Assembly (NCBI RefSeq): GCF_009708005.2
Contig: NZ_CP052757.1
Coordinates: forward strand, 1,984,001-2,048,000
DNA length: 64,000 nucleotides
DNA from: Cellulosimicrobium protaetiae
Lineage (GTDB): Bacteria; Actinomycetota; Actinomycetes; Actinomycetales; Cellulomonadaceae
Direction of reading: 5' to 3'
A program made the position numbers and the translations under genes. Of this stretch, positions 18,178 to 26,698 are shown one piece after another. Each line of letters begins with the position of its first letter. Position 1 is the stretch's first letter. The notes beneath the pieces were generated by a model that worked only from the letters and a program-made list of their open reading frames with translations, had not been told where the DNA came from and made no database searches.

Positions 18178-20313
18178 ATGACGATCACGCCTGCCCCCGA
18201 GCATCGCCCCCTGCTCTCCGTCGCGCCGCACGCGCGCGGCAAGCGCAGCCCCGTCACCTGCCGGCTGAAGTGCGCGGACGCGTGCTCGCACCCGGTCCCC
18301 AACGAGAGCGCCAACGAGACGTTCCGCGACGTCGTCGCGGGCGCGATGTCGCGCCGTGCGCTGCTCGGCGGTCTGGCTGTCGGTGCCGCCGCCGTCGTGC
18401 TCGGCGCGCAGACCGTCGGCGCCCCGCCCGCGTCGGCGCAGGCGCTGCCCGCCCACGGCGGCGGGCACGGGCCGGGCCGCCCGCAGAAGGGTCTGGCGTT
18501 CGGCGCGATCTCGCCCCAGCCCGCCGCGCGCGACGCGTTCGTCGTGCCCGACGGCTACCGGTGGCGCCCGGTGATCCGCTGGGGCGACCCGATCCTGCGC
18601 GGTGCGCAGCCGTTCGACGTCGCGCGCCAGACCCCCGAGGCCCAGGCCCGGCAGTTCGGTTACAACAACGACTACCTCGACATCCTGCCGTTCGAGCGCC
18701 AGCACGCCCTCGCCGGCGCGCAGGGCCGGGGCAAGGGTCCCGGTCGCGGCACGCGCGGGCTGCTCGTCGCCAACCACGAGTACACGAACCCGGCGATCAT
18801 GTTCGACGCCTCGTACGACGCCGCGACCCGCCGTGCGATCGAGCGTGCCGCCCACGGCCTGTCCGTGGTCGAGGTGCGCCGCCGCCGGACGGGCACGCCG
18901 TGGGACTACGTGGCCGACAGCCGGTACAACCGCCGCGTGCACATGACGACCGAGTTCCGCCTCACCGGTCCGGCGGCCGGCTCGGACCTCGTCCGGACCG
19001 TCGCCGACCCGTCGGGGACGCGCGTGCTGGGCACGCTGAACAACTGCGCGGGCGGCACGACCCCGTGGGGCACCGTGCTGTCGGGCGAGGAGAACTACAA
19101 CGGCTACTTCCGCACGTCGGGCGCGGGCCACGACGCGCGCTACGGGCTGCGCGACGCCGCGACGGGGTACGGCTGGGAGCTCGACGACCCGCGGTTCGAC
19201 GCCCGCAACCCCGGGTACGAGAACGAGCCCAACCGGTTCGGCTGGATCGTCGAGATCGACCCGTACGCGCCCGACGAGCCGCCGGTGAAGCACACCGCGC
19301 TCGGTCGCTTCAAGCACGAGGGCGCCAACGTCATCCTCTCGCGCCGCGGCAACGCGGTCGCGTACATGGGCGACGACGAGCGCTTCGACTACGTCTACAA
19401 GTTCGTCTCGTCGCGCACGATGCGGCAGGGGAACAGCGACGGCGCGCGACGGCACAACAAGACGCTGCTCACCGAGGGCTCGCTGTACGTCGCGCGCTTC
19501 ACGGGCGACTCGCCCGCGGCCGAGATCGACGGCTCGGGCGCGGTCCCGTCCGACGGCGCGTTCGACGGCCGCGGTGAGTGGGTCCCGCTCGTCGTGGACG
19601 GGCGCAGCGCCGTCCCGGGCATGAGCCTGGAGGAGGTGCTCGTCTTCACGCGTGTCGCGGCCGACCAGGTCGGGGCCACGAAGATGGACCGCCCCGAGGA
19701 CGTCGAGCCCAACCCCGTCACGGGCCGCGTCTACGTCGCGTGCACCAACAACACGTCGCGCGGGCCCGCGGCGGTCGAGGCCGCGACCGAGCCGAACCCG
19801 CGCCACACCAACCGCGACGGGCACGTCGTGGAGATCGTCGAGGACCGCGACGACGCCGCGTCCCTGACGTTCCGGTGGAACCTGCTGCTCGTCGCGGGCG
19901 ACCCGGCCACGAACGCCTCCACGTACTTCTCGGGCTACCCCAAGGAGAAGGTCTCCCCGATCTCCTGCCCGGACAACCTCGCGTTCGACGCCGAGGGCAA
20001 CCTCTGGATCTCGACCGACGGCCAGCCGAGCACGATCCAGAAGTGCGACGGGCTGTTCAAGGTCACGCTCGACGGCCGCGAGCGCGGTCGCGTCGAGCAG
20101 TTCCTCTCGGTGCCGCGCGGCGCGGAGACGTGCGGGCCGCTCGTGGACTCCACGGACCGCATGGTCTACGTGGCCGTCCAGCACCCGGGAGAGGACGGGT
20201 CGTTCGACGCGCAGGCCTCGTTCTTCCCCGACTACCTGACCCCGGGCACCCCGGTCCCGACGGGTGCGTTCGCCGGCCCGCGGCCGTCCGTCGTCCAGGT
20301 CTGGCGCGACTGA
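18178..20313 (+). CDS. Tat-exported PhoX-family (DUF839) phosphatase
   Basis: A 711-residue protein of the PhoX/DUF839 family, calcium/iron-dependent alkaline phosphatases or phosphodiesterases that act outside the membrane. The twin-arginine motif SRRALLGGLAVGA is at residues 58-70 (R59, R60), after a family-typical 55-residue N-terminal extension with CRLKCADAC. A cleavage site is plausible after ASA near 84. Conserved DUF839 pieces include ANHEYTNPAIMFD, WGTVLSGEENYNGYF, GWIVEIDPY, the ALGRFKHEGANVILS segment and GNLWISTDGQPST. ATG at 18178 is used because of GGAG upstream; ATG at 18142 is in frame but lies too far upstream. Regulation by PhoP is suggested by the upstream direct repeats. 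A strong hairpin follows. Confidence 0.88.
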   Translation: MTITPAPEHRPLLSVAPHARGKRSPVTCRLKCADACSHPVPNESANETFRDVVAGAMSRRALLGGLAVGAAAVVLGAQTVGAPPASAQALPAHGGGHGPGRPQKGLAFGAISPQPAARDAFVVPDGYRWRPVIRWGDPILRGAQPFDVARQTPEAQARQFGYNNDYLDILPFERQHALAGAQGRGKGPGRGTRGLLVANHEYTNPAIMFDASYDAATRRAIERAAHGLSVVEVRRRRTGTPWDYVADSRYNRRVHMTTEFRLTGPAAGSDLVRTVADPSGTRVLGTLNNCAGGTTPWGTVLSGEENYNGYFRTSGAGHDARYGLRDAATGYGWELDDPRFDARNPGYENEPNRFGWIVEIDPYAPDEPPVKHTALGRFKHEGANVILSRRGNAVAYMGDDERFDYVYKFVSSRTMRQGNSDGARRHNKTLLTEGSLYVARFTGDSPAAEIDGSGAVPSDGAFDGRGEWVPLVVDGRSAVPGMSLEEVLVFTRVAADQVGATKMDRPEDVEPNPVTGRVYVACTNNTSRGPAAVEAATEPNPRHTNRDGHVVEIVEDRDDAASLTFRWNLLLVAGDPATNASTYFSGYPKEKVSPISCPDNLAFDAEGNLWISTDGQPSTIQKCDGLFKVTLDGRERGRVEQFLSVPRGAETCGPLVDSTDRMVYVAVQHPGEDGSFDAQASFFPDYLTPGTPVPTGAFAGPRPSVVQVWRD

Positions 20314-20328
20314 CGCCCCGGCCGTGAG

Positions 20329-20366
20329 GGAGGGGTCCGGTGCCACGACGGCGCCGGACCCCTCTC
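20329..20366. terminator. Bidirectional terminator
   Basis: AGGGGTCCGGTGCC (20331-20344) pairs with GGCGCCGGACCCCT (20350-20363) around a 5-nt loop, with extra G/C pairs at the base and one T-G wobble. It lies between the convergent phosphatase and kinase-like genes and could serve both. Confidence 0.7.
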
Positions 20367-20403
20367 TCGTCCGCTCCGCACCGCGCGGAGGCCCGTCGGA
20401 GCC

Positions 20404-21450
20404 TCAGAGCCCCAGGTGCTCCAGCCAGGCGACGGCCGCGACGCCCTGGGCGCGCTGGAACGCGCGCAGGCGGGGGATCGTCGGGACGGCGGGCTTGCGT
20501 GCGGAGTGCAGGAAGTACCCGGCGATCCCGGCGACGACCGACCGCAGGTCGGCGGGGTGCACGTCGCGTCCGAGGGGGTGGGCGGCGAACGTGGAGGCCG
20601 CCCACGCGCCGCCCCGGGCGCGCCGCGCCGCGTCGGCGCTCATGGTGACCGGCTCGCTCACGCCGTCGACGCCCTGCATGGCGACGCTGGGCAGGAACAT
20701 CGCGAGATCGAGCCAGGCCGCGCCGCGCGACGCGTGCGGCCAGTCGACGAGGTAGACCTTCTGCGGCGTGAGGAGCACGTTGTCGGCCCGCAGGTCGCCG
20801 TGCACGAACGACTCGCCCTCGCACGCCACGAGCGCGCCCCGCTCGGCCTCGGCGAGCGCGTCGAGGTGAGCGGCCGCCCAGGGTGCGACGGCGGGCAGGC
20901 GCGGGTCGGGGTCGTCGCGCAGCGCACGCCACCCGGTCGCCATGTTCGCGAAGTCGGGCCCGGTCGGCGGCAGGCGCATCGTGCGAGCACCCGGCACGGC
21001 CGCGACGCCGACGAGGGTCTCCAGGACGCGGTCGAGCTCGTCGGGGTCCCACGGCGTGGCCGGCACGCGCCCGTCGACCACCTCGAACGCGAGGGCGATC
21101 CAGTCGCCGTCGCCGTGCCCCCAGGCGAAGCGCGGCGCCGGGATCGCGCGCGGCAGCCGCGTCGCGACCTTCGCCTCGGCGCGGTGCAGGTTGGCGGCCA
21201 CGGGCTCGTCGGCGGTGCGTGCGGCCTTGACGAAGAGGCGGTCGCCGTCGTCGAACGTGAGGACGGAGGCGAGGCCCGGGCTGAACCCGGTCGAGACCGA
21301 CCGCTCCGCCACGACCCGGCCTCCGGCGACCGCCTCGAGCTCGTCGCGCAGCGCGGGCGGCAGGTCGCCCCAGAGCAGGCGGCCGCCGCCCGAGGCGACC
21401 GGGACGTCCCCGGCGGCCTCGACGGCGGGCGGTGCGGCGTCGTCGGGCAT
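20404..21450 (-). CDS. Aminoglycoside phosphotransferase (APH)-family kinase
   Basis: A 348-residue small-molecule kinase of the APH/choline kinase superfamily. The N-lobe has FVKAARTADEPVAANLHRAE (the ATP-binding Lys and the following Glu), the catalytic loop is VHGDLRADN with H217-G-D219, and the metal-binding Asp is in YLVDWPHA near 236. The substrate is not recognisable; antibiotic resistance should not be inferred from the family name. ATG at 21450 has GGGGAAG about 12 nt upstream. It is divergent from iscS with a 220-bp gap. Confidence 0.8.
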   Translation of the reverse strand: MPDDAAPPAVEAAGDVPVASGGGRLLWGDLPPALRDELEAVAGGRVVAERSVSTGFSPGLASVLTFDDGDRLFVKAARTADEPVAANLHRAEAKVATRLPRAIPAPRFAWGHGDGDWIALAFEVVDGRVPATPWDPDELDRVLETLVGVAAVPGARTMRLPPTGPDFANMATGWRALRDDPDPRLPAVAPWAAAHLDALAEAERGALVACEGESFVHGDLRADNVLLTPQKVYLVDWPHASRGAAWLDLAMFLPSVAMQGVDGVSEPVTMSADAARRARGGAWAASTFAAHPLGRDVHPADLRSVVAGIAGYFLHSARKPAVPTIPRLRAFQRAQGVAAVAWLEHLGL

Positions 21451-21670
21451 CGAGATGCCACTTCCCCTGTCGGTGGCTGGACGGTCTCGTCCTCGGCACG
21501 TTTCCGTCCCGCGGCGACGTGTGGCGCGCGACGGCGGTCCTGCGACCGGGACGAGCGCCCGGCGACGGCCGGGCGCAGACCTCCCACAACCTAGCGCTTC
21601 TCGCCGGGAAGTCCAGCGCCGCCCACTCCTCGGACCGCGAGCGCCGTGACGGTTCGTAGACTGGGTGACC

Positions 21671-22933
21671 GTGACCCACCCTTCCGGCCCTGTCCCCGCG
21701 GCGGCCGCGTACCTCGACCACGCCGCGACCACGCCGTTGTCCGCGGCGGCGCGCGAGGCGTTCGTCGACGAGCTGTCGCGCACCGGCAACCCGTCGTCGC
21801 TGCACGCCGCGGGCCGCGCCGCCCGCCGCACGGTCGAGGAGGCGCGCGAGTCGATCGCCGCGTCGCTCGGCGCGCGCCCGAGCGAGGTCGTGCTCACCGC
21901 GGGGGGCACCGAGGCGGACAACCTCGCGATCAAGGGCCTGTTCTGGGGGCGGCGCACGACCGACCCCCGCCGGCGGCGCATCGTCGTCTCGGCCGTCGAG
22001 CACCACGCGGTGCTCGACCCCGCGTTCTGGATGGCGGAGCACGCGGGTGCGGAGATCGTCCTGCTGCCCGTCGACGGCGACGGCCGCGTGGACGTCGCGG
22101 CGCTGCGCGCGGAGATCGCGGAGCACGCGGACGAGATCGCGCTGATCTCGGTCATGTGGGCCAACAACGAGGTGGGCACGCTCCAGCCCGTGCAGGAGGT
22201 CGTGCAGCTCGCGCGCCCGCACGGCATCCCGGTGCACTCCGACGCGGTCCAGGCGGTCGGGCAGGTCCCCGTCGACTTCGCGGCGAGCGGCCTCGACGCG
22301 ATGACGGTGTCCGGGCACAAGCTCGGCGGCCCCGTCGGCGTCGGCGCGCTCGTCGCGCGCCGCGACGCCCCGCTCACCCCGGTGCTGCACGGCGGCGGCC
22401 AGGAGCGCGGGGTGCGCTCCGGGACGCTCGACGCGCCCGCGATCCGCGCGTTCGGCGTCGCCGTCGTCGAGGCCGTCGCACGACGCGAGGAGCGCGCCGC
22501 CCACCTGACGGCCCTGCGCGACGCGCTCGTCGCCGGCGTGCGCGAGCGGGTCCCGGACGCCGTCCTCAGCGGGCCGGAGCCGGGGCCCGGAGCCCACGCC
22601 GCGCGGCTGCCCGGCAACGCGCACTTCACGTTCCCCGGGGCCGAGGGCGACTCGCTGCTCTACCTGCTCGACTCCGCCGGGGTGCAGGCCTCGACCGGCT
22701 CGGCGTGCCAGGCCGGCGTGCCGCAGCCGTCGCACGTGCTGCTCGCGATGGGCGTGCCGGAGCAGGACGCGCGGGGAGCGCTGCGCTTCACGCTCGGGGC
22801 CACCTCCACGCCCGCCGACGTGGCGCGCCTGCTCGACGTCCTGCCGCCCACGGTCGAGCGCGCGCGGGCCGCCGGGCTCGCGTCCGGCCCGACCCGCACC
22901 GCCGTCCCGAGCCGCGCGGGAGGTGCCGCGTGA
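21671..22933 (+). CDS. iscS: Cysteine desulfurase
   Basis: PLP enzyme that removes sulfur from cysteine as a protein persulfide, here most likely supplying MnmA for tRNA thiolation and Fe-S assembly. Visible features in the 420-residue protein are [10 protein letters not shown] at the N-terminus, the PLP lysine K217 in SGHKLGG, and the persulfide-carrying C346 in [12 protein letters not shown] at 21671 is chosen because TAGACT (21657-21662) lies 8 nt upstream, fitting a leaderless start; an in-frame GTG at 21665 is an alternative. The stop overlaps the mnmA start (GTGA). This pair matches Rv3025c-Rv3024c of M. tuberculosis. Confidence 0.93.
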   Translation: MTHPSGPVPAAAAYLDHAATTPLSAAAREAFVDELSRTGNPSSLHAAGRAARRTVEEARESIAASLGARPSEVVLTAGGTEADNLAIKGLFWGRRTTDPRRRRIVVSAVEHHAVLDPAFWMAEHAGAEIVLLPVDGDGRVDVAALRAEIAEHADEIALISVMWANNEVGTLQPVQEVVQLARPHGIPVHSDAVQAVGQVPVDFAASGLDAMTVSGHKLGGPVGVGALVARRDAPLTPVLHGGGQERGVRSGTLDAPAIRAFGVAVVEAVARREERAAHLTALRDALVAGVRERVPDAVLSGPEPGPGAHAARLPGNAHFTFPGAEGDSLLYLLDSAGVQASTGSACQAGVPQPSHVLLAMGVPEQDARGALRFTLGATSTPADVARLLDVLPPTVERARAAGLASGPTRTAVPSRAGGAA

Positions 22934-24144
22934 GGGTGCTCGCCGCCATGTCGGGCGGCGTCGACTCCGCGGTCGCCGCGGCGCTCGCGGTCGAGGCGGG
23001 GCACGAGGTCGTGGGCGTCCACATGGCGCTGTCGCGCAACCGGGACCAGTTCCGCACCGGCTCGCGCGGGTGCTGCTCGATCGAGGACGCGGGCGACGCG
23101 CGGCGCGCGGCCGACGTGCTCGGCATCCCGTACTACGTCTGGGACCTCTCGGAGCGGTTCGAGGACACGGTCGTCGCCGACTTCCTCGCGGAGTACGAGG
23201 CGGGCCGCACCCCCAACCCGTGCGTGCGCTGCAACGAGCACATCAAGTTCGAGGCCCTGCTCGACAAGGCGACCGCGCTCGGCTTCGACGCCGTCGCGAC
23301 CGGCCACTACGCGCGCGTCGTGACGCGCGAGGTGCCCGACGCGACCGTCCCGGGCGCGGTGCGGACGGTCCGCGAGCTGCACCGCTCGCCCAACACGGCG
23401 AAGGACCAGTCCTACGTGCTCGCGGTCATGGGGCCGGAGCGGCTGGCACGCGCGATCTTCCCCCTCGGTGACTACGCGTCGAAGGACGAGGTCCGGGCCG
23501 AGGCGGCACGGCGCGGGCTGTCGGTCTCCGCGAAGCCGGACTCGTACGACATCTGCTTCGTCGCCGACGGCGACACGCCGGGCTTCCTGCGCGACCGGCT
23601 CGGCGCTCGGCGCGGCGAGATCGTCGATGCCGAGGGGACGGTGCTCGGCGAGCACGACGGCGCGTACGCGTACACCGTCGGCCAGCGCAAGGGCCTGGGC
23701 ATCGACCGCCCCGCACCGGACGGCCGACCGCGGTACGTGCTCGACGTGCAGCCCGCGCGCAACCGCGTGGTCGTCGGGCCCGCCGAGCTGCTCAGCGTCG
23801 ACCGGGTCGAGGCGGGCGCGGCCGTCTGGTTCGAGGACGCGCGCCCGGCGGCGGGGGAGTGGACCGACGTCGAGGTGCAGGTCCGCGCGCACGGGACCCC
23901 GGTCCCGGCACGCGTCCGGGCGGTGTCCGGGGCGTCGTCGGACGGCACGTCGGACACCGGCGCGGAAGGCATGGAGGTCGCTCTCACGGGCACGCCGCTC
24001 CGGGGCGTCGCGGCCGGGCAGTCGCTCGTCGTGTACGACGGCGCGCGCGTGCTCGGCCAGGCCACGGTGGACCGGGCGTACCGCTCGGCCGCACGGGTGG
24101 GCGCGCTCCCGACCGCTCAGCCGACCGCGACGGGCGCGGGGTGA
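22930..24144 (+). CDS. mnmA: tRNA-specific 2-thiouridylase
   Basis: Adenylates and thiolates U34 of tRNA-Lys, -Glu and -Gln. The 404-residue protein starts [17 protein letters not shown] with the PP-loop SGGVDS at residues 8-13. Catalytic C98 is in NPCVRCNEH and the persulfide-forming C209 in [10 protein letters not shown]. The C-terminal domain has GQRKGLGI near residue 255 and a beta-barrel tail. GTG at 22930 overlaps the iscS stop by 4 bp, so sulfur donor and acceptor are translationally coupled. The 3' end overlaps the convergent SnoaL-like gene by 28 bp. Confidence 0.94.
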   Translation: MRVLAAMSGGVDSAVAAALAVEAGHEVVGVHMALSRNRDQFRTGSRGCCSIEDAGDARRAADVLGIPYYVWDLSERFEDTVVADFLAEYEAGRTPNPCVRCNEHIKFEALLDKATALGFDAVATGHYARVVTREVPDATVPGAVRTVRELHRSPNTAKDQSYVLAVMGPERLARAIFPLGDYASKDEVRAEAARRGLSVSAKPDSYDICFVADGDTPGFLRDRLGARRGEIVDAEGTVLGEHDGAYAYTVGQRKGLGIDRPAPDGRPRYVLDVQPARNRVVVGPAELLSVDRVEAGAAVWFEDARPAAGEWTDVEVQVRAHGTPVPARVRAVSGASSDGTSDTGAEGMEVALTGTPLRGVAAGQSLVVYDGARVLGQATVDRAYRSAARVGALPTAQPTATGAG

Positions 24145-24545
24145 GCGAGCGCGCGTATGAGCGCGGACTCGTCGCGCACGCACCAGTGCTCGGCCTCCTG
24201 GCCCTCGGCGAACCGCAGCACGTGCATCTCACGCACCCGGAAGCGCCGACCGGTCGGCGCGACACCACGGAAGAACCCGGTGTGCCGCGCGCTGAGCTCG
24301 ACGTGCAGGGCGACGAGATCGCCCTCCGCGACCGCGTGCAGGACCTCGACGCTCTGGTCCTCGAACGCCTCGTCGTACCAGTGCATCGTCGCGAGCAGCG
24401 CCTCGGCGCCGCCCTCGCTGCCGGGCGACACGTCGTGGTTGCGGAACCCGGGCGCGAGCAGCGCCGCGAGCGCGTCGCGGTGGTTGCCGGGGATCGCCTG
24501 CGTGTGCACGGCGATCGCCGTGGCCTTGTTCTCGTGCGTGCCCAT
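24117..24545 (-). CDS. SnoaL-like / ester cyclase-like protein
   Basis: A 142-residue NTF2-fold protein of the SnoaL polyketide-cyclase-like group. It has [20 protein letters not shown] near residue 16 and the typical C-terminal [18 protein letters not shown] and [10 protein letters not shown] segment. Members range from true cyclases to general small-molecule binding proteins, so no reaction can be assigned. ATG at 24545 is chosen because GGAAGGG lies about 9 nt upstream. It overlaps the mnmA 3' end tail to tail and is divergent from the MetE-like gene. Confidence 0.75.
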   Translation of the reverse strand: MGTHENKATAIAVHTQAIPGNHRDALAALLAPGFRNHDVSPGSEGGAEALLATMHWYDEAFEDQSVEVLHAVAEGDLVALHVELSARHTGFFRGVAPTGRRFRVREMHVLRFAEGQEAEHWCVRDESALIRALAHPAPVAVG

Positions 24546-24706
24546 GCCGGAGCCCTTCCGCCAGGCGGCCGCGCGGCCCCCGGACCCCGGCGGGGTCGCG
24601 GCACGGCTCGGTTTCCCAGTGTGCTCCTGGAGAGAGGTGGTCGGCACGTGGTTCGTGACGAGAGGGCGGTCGGCGCCCGGTGCGAAGGCTCCCGCGGGGG
24701 TGCGGC

Positions 24707-25756
24707 GTGACCGCGGTGAGCGGGCTCGGCCCGTGGCCCGGCGGCGAGGGCTCGGACGTGCTGGAGGCGCAGCTCACGGTGCTCGGCGACCTCGCCGAGG
24801 TCCCGTCCGGCGTGCGCGGCGTGCCGTTCCTCGTCCAGCTCCCGGGGCGAGGACCCGGCGCGGACGCGGTCGGACGGACCGCCGCGCTGCTGCCCGGGCT
24901 CCCCGTCGAGCTGGGGCCCCACGGGTGGAAGCTCGCGGACCACGGCGGCGCCGACCTGCGTCGTGCCGAGGCGTTCCTCCGCCAGGACGTCGAGGCGCTC
25001 GCGATCGCGGCGGCCGGGTGGTCCGGGCCGCTCGCCGTGACGGTCACCGGGCCCTGGACGCTCGCCGCGGACCTGTACCTCGCGCGCGGCGACCGCGTGC
25101 TGTCCGACCGGGGCGCGGTCCGCGAGGTCGGGCAGGCGCTCGCCGTCGCCGTGGGCGAGCACGTCGCCCAGGTGCGCCGGCAGGTCCCGGGGGCGGACGT
25201 CGTCGTGCAGCTCGACGAGCCGCTCCTCGCCCAGGTCGGGGCGGGCGTGCTCCCGTCGTTCTCCGGCTACTCGCGCCTGCGCGCGGTGCCCGGCCCGGAC
25301 CTCGTGGACGGGCTCCGGCCCGTGCTCGACGCCGTCCGCGCGGCGGGCGGGTCGAGCGTGGTCCACGTGGGTGCGGGCTGGGTGGGTGTGGCGCCCGTCG
25401 TGCTGGCGGGCGCAGACGCCGTCGGGCTCACGCTCGGGGCGTGGGACGAGCGGTTGTGGGAGACCGTCGCGCGGGCGCTCGAGCGCGGCGTGGGACTGTG
25501 GGCGGCGCTGCCGCCCGCGAAGGTGTCGCAGTGCGCCGGGCCTGCCCTGGGCGAGCTCGCCGACCTCGTGAGCGTTCCCTGGCGGCGGATCGGGCTCCCG
25601 CTCGCGGCGCTCGACGACGTCACGCTCCTGGGTGCCGCGCGCGGCGCCGGGGGAGGGCCGGGCGGCGGCGTCGCGGGCACCCCCGACGAGCACCGCGCGC
25701 TGCTCGCGAACCTCGGCCGCGTCGCCGACGTGCTGGCCGAGCGCGCGCACGCCTGA
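24707..25756 (+). CDS. MetE C-terminal-like protein (Rv3015c-type)
   Basis: A 349-residue protein resembling the C-terminal half of cobalamin-independent methionine synthase but much shorter than MetE (about 750). It has VQLDEPLLAQVGAG near residue 165, corresponding to the MetE Asp-Glu-Pro segment, and VVHVGAGW near 220 where MetE has a zinc ligand in a His-x-Cys motif. Here the motif reads His-Val-Gly, so a canonical zinc site and methionine synthase activity are doubtful. From memory, M. tuberculosis Rv3015c is of this type and lies between trmU and ligA, which supports orthology by position. GTG at 24707 is preferred. The true role is unknown. Confidence 0.75.
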   Translation: MTAVSGLGPWPGGEGSDVLEAQLTVLGDLAEVPSGVRGVPFLVQLPGRGPGADAVGRTAALLPGLPVELGPHGWKLADHGGADLRRAEAFLRQDVEALAIAAAGWSGPLAVTVTGPWTLAADLYLARGDRVLSDRGAVREVGQALAVAVGEHVAQVRRQVPGADVVVQLDEPLLAQVGAGVLPSFSGYSRLRAVPGPDLVDGLRPVLDAVRAAGGSSVVHVGAGWVGVAPVVLAGADAVGLTLGAWDERLWETVARALERGVGLWAALPPAKVSQCAGPALGELADLVSVPWRRIGLPLAALDDVTLLGAARGAGGGPGGGVAGTPDEHRALLANLGRVADVLAERAHA

Positions 25757-25924
25757 ACGTCGCCCGGACACGCGCTCGACGCTTCCCGCGCGCGGCCCCG
25801 CATGCGTAGGCTTGACCCCGCGCGGCGGTCACGACGGCGACGTGCGGACGGCCGCGCCGCGGCTGCCCGGACGACGCGGGCACGACCCGGCGCCGTCCCC
25901 GTCCCCCCACCGCGAAGGACCCAC

Positions 25925-26698
25925 ATGCCCGCTCTGCGAGCCGTGCTGTTCGACCTCGACGGCGTCCTGACGCCGACGGCCGAGATCCACATGCGCGCCT
26001 GGGAACGGCTGTTCGCGCCCTGGTGCGCCGCGCACGGTCTCGCCCCGTACACCGCCGCGGACTACTTCGCGTCGATCGACGGCAAGCCGCGCTACGACGG
26101 TGTCGCGACGTTCCTCGCGTCGCGTGGCGTCGAGCTGCCGCGGGGCGAGGCGACCGACGCCCCGGGGGAGACGACCGTGGCGGCGCTCGGCAACCGCAAG
26201 GACGAGATCGTCAACCGGATGTTCGCCGAGGAGGGCATCGCGCCCTACCCCGGGTCGGTGCGCTTCCTCGACGCCGTGACCGCCGCGGGTGCCGGGGTCG
26301 CCGTCGTGTCGTCGTCGCGCAACACTCCCGCGGTGCTCGCGGCGGCGGGGCTCGCGGACCGGTTCGAGGTCGTCGTCGACGGGAACGTCGCGGCCCGCGA
26401 CCACATCGCGGGCAAGCCCGCGCCCGACACCTACCTGCGGGCCGCTGAGCTCCTCGGCGTCCCCGCCGCGGAGGCGGTCGTGGTGGAGGACGCGCTCTCG
26501 GGCGTGCAGGCGGGTGCCGCGGGGGACTTCGGGCTCGTCCTGGGCGTCGACCGCGGCGTGGGTGCCGACGCGCTGCGCGCGCACGGGGCCGACGTCGTCG
26601 TGGCCGACCTGGGCGAGCTCGACGCGACGGTCCTGGACCGCCCGCGTGCCGCCGCGACCCCTGCCCAGCCCGTACGACCCGCCGAGGAGAGCGCGTGA
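25925..26698 (+). CDS. Beta-phosphoglucomutase (HAD family)
   Basis: Converts beta-glucose 1-phosphate to glucose 6-phosphate. The 257-residue HAD protein has nucleophile D10 and acid/base D12 in VLFDLDGVLTPT, the SSSRN motif II region near residue 128, lysine in IAGKPAPDTYL and the acidic VVVEDALSGVQAG. GAAGGA lies 5 nt before ATG. Its stop overlaps the start of the GH65 phosphorylase, whose beta-glucose 1-phosphate product it would consume. The pair corresponds to Rv3400-Rv3401 in M. tuberculosis by order and family. A -10-like TAGGCT about 115 bp upstream may be the promoter. Confidence 0.88.
   Translation: MPALRAVLFDLDGVLTPTAEIHMRAWERLFAPWCAAHGLAPYTAADYFASIDGKPRYDGVATFLASRGVELPRGEATDAPGETTVAALGNRKDEIVNRMFAEEGIAPYPGSVRFLDAVTAAGAGVAVVSSSRNTPAVLAAAGLADRFEVVVDGNVAARDHIAGKPAPDTYLRAAELLGVPAAEAVVVEDALSGVQAGAAGDFGLVLGVDRGVGADALRAHGADVVVADLGELDATVLDRPRAAATPAQPVRPAEESA

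Noticed and set aside
20404-21450. Antibiotic resistance gene based on APH fold
   Set aside because: Only the general kinase motifs are visible; many APH-fold proteins phosphorylate metabolites, and the context gives no sign of resistance.
20063-22735. Long minus-strand frame across the kinase and iscS genes
   Set aside because: Composition is repetitive Arg/Ala and it crosses three well-supported genes.
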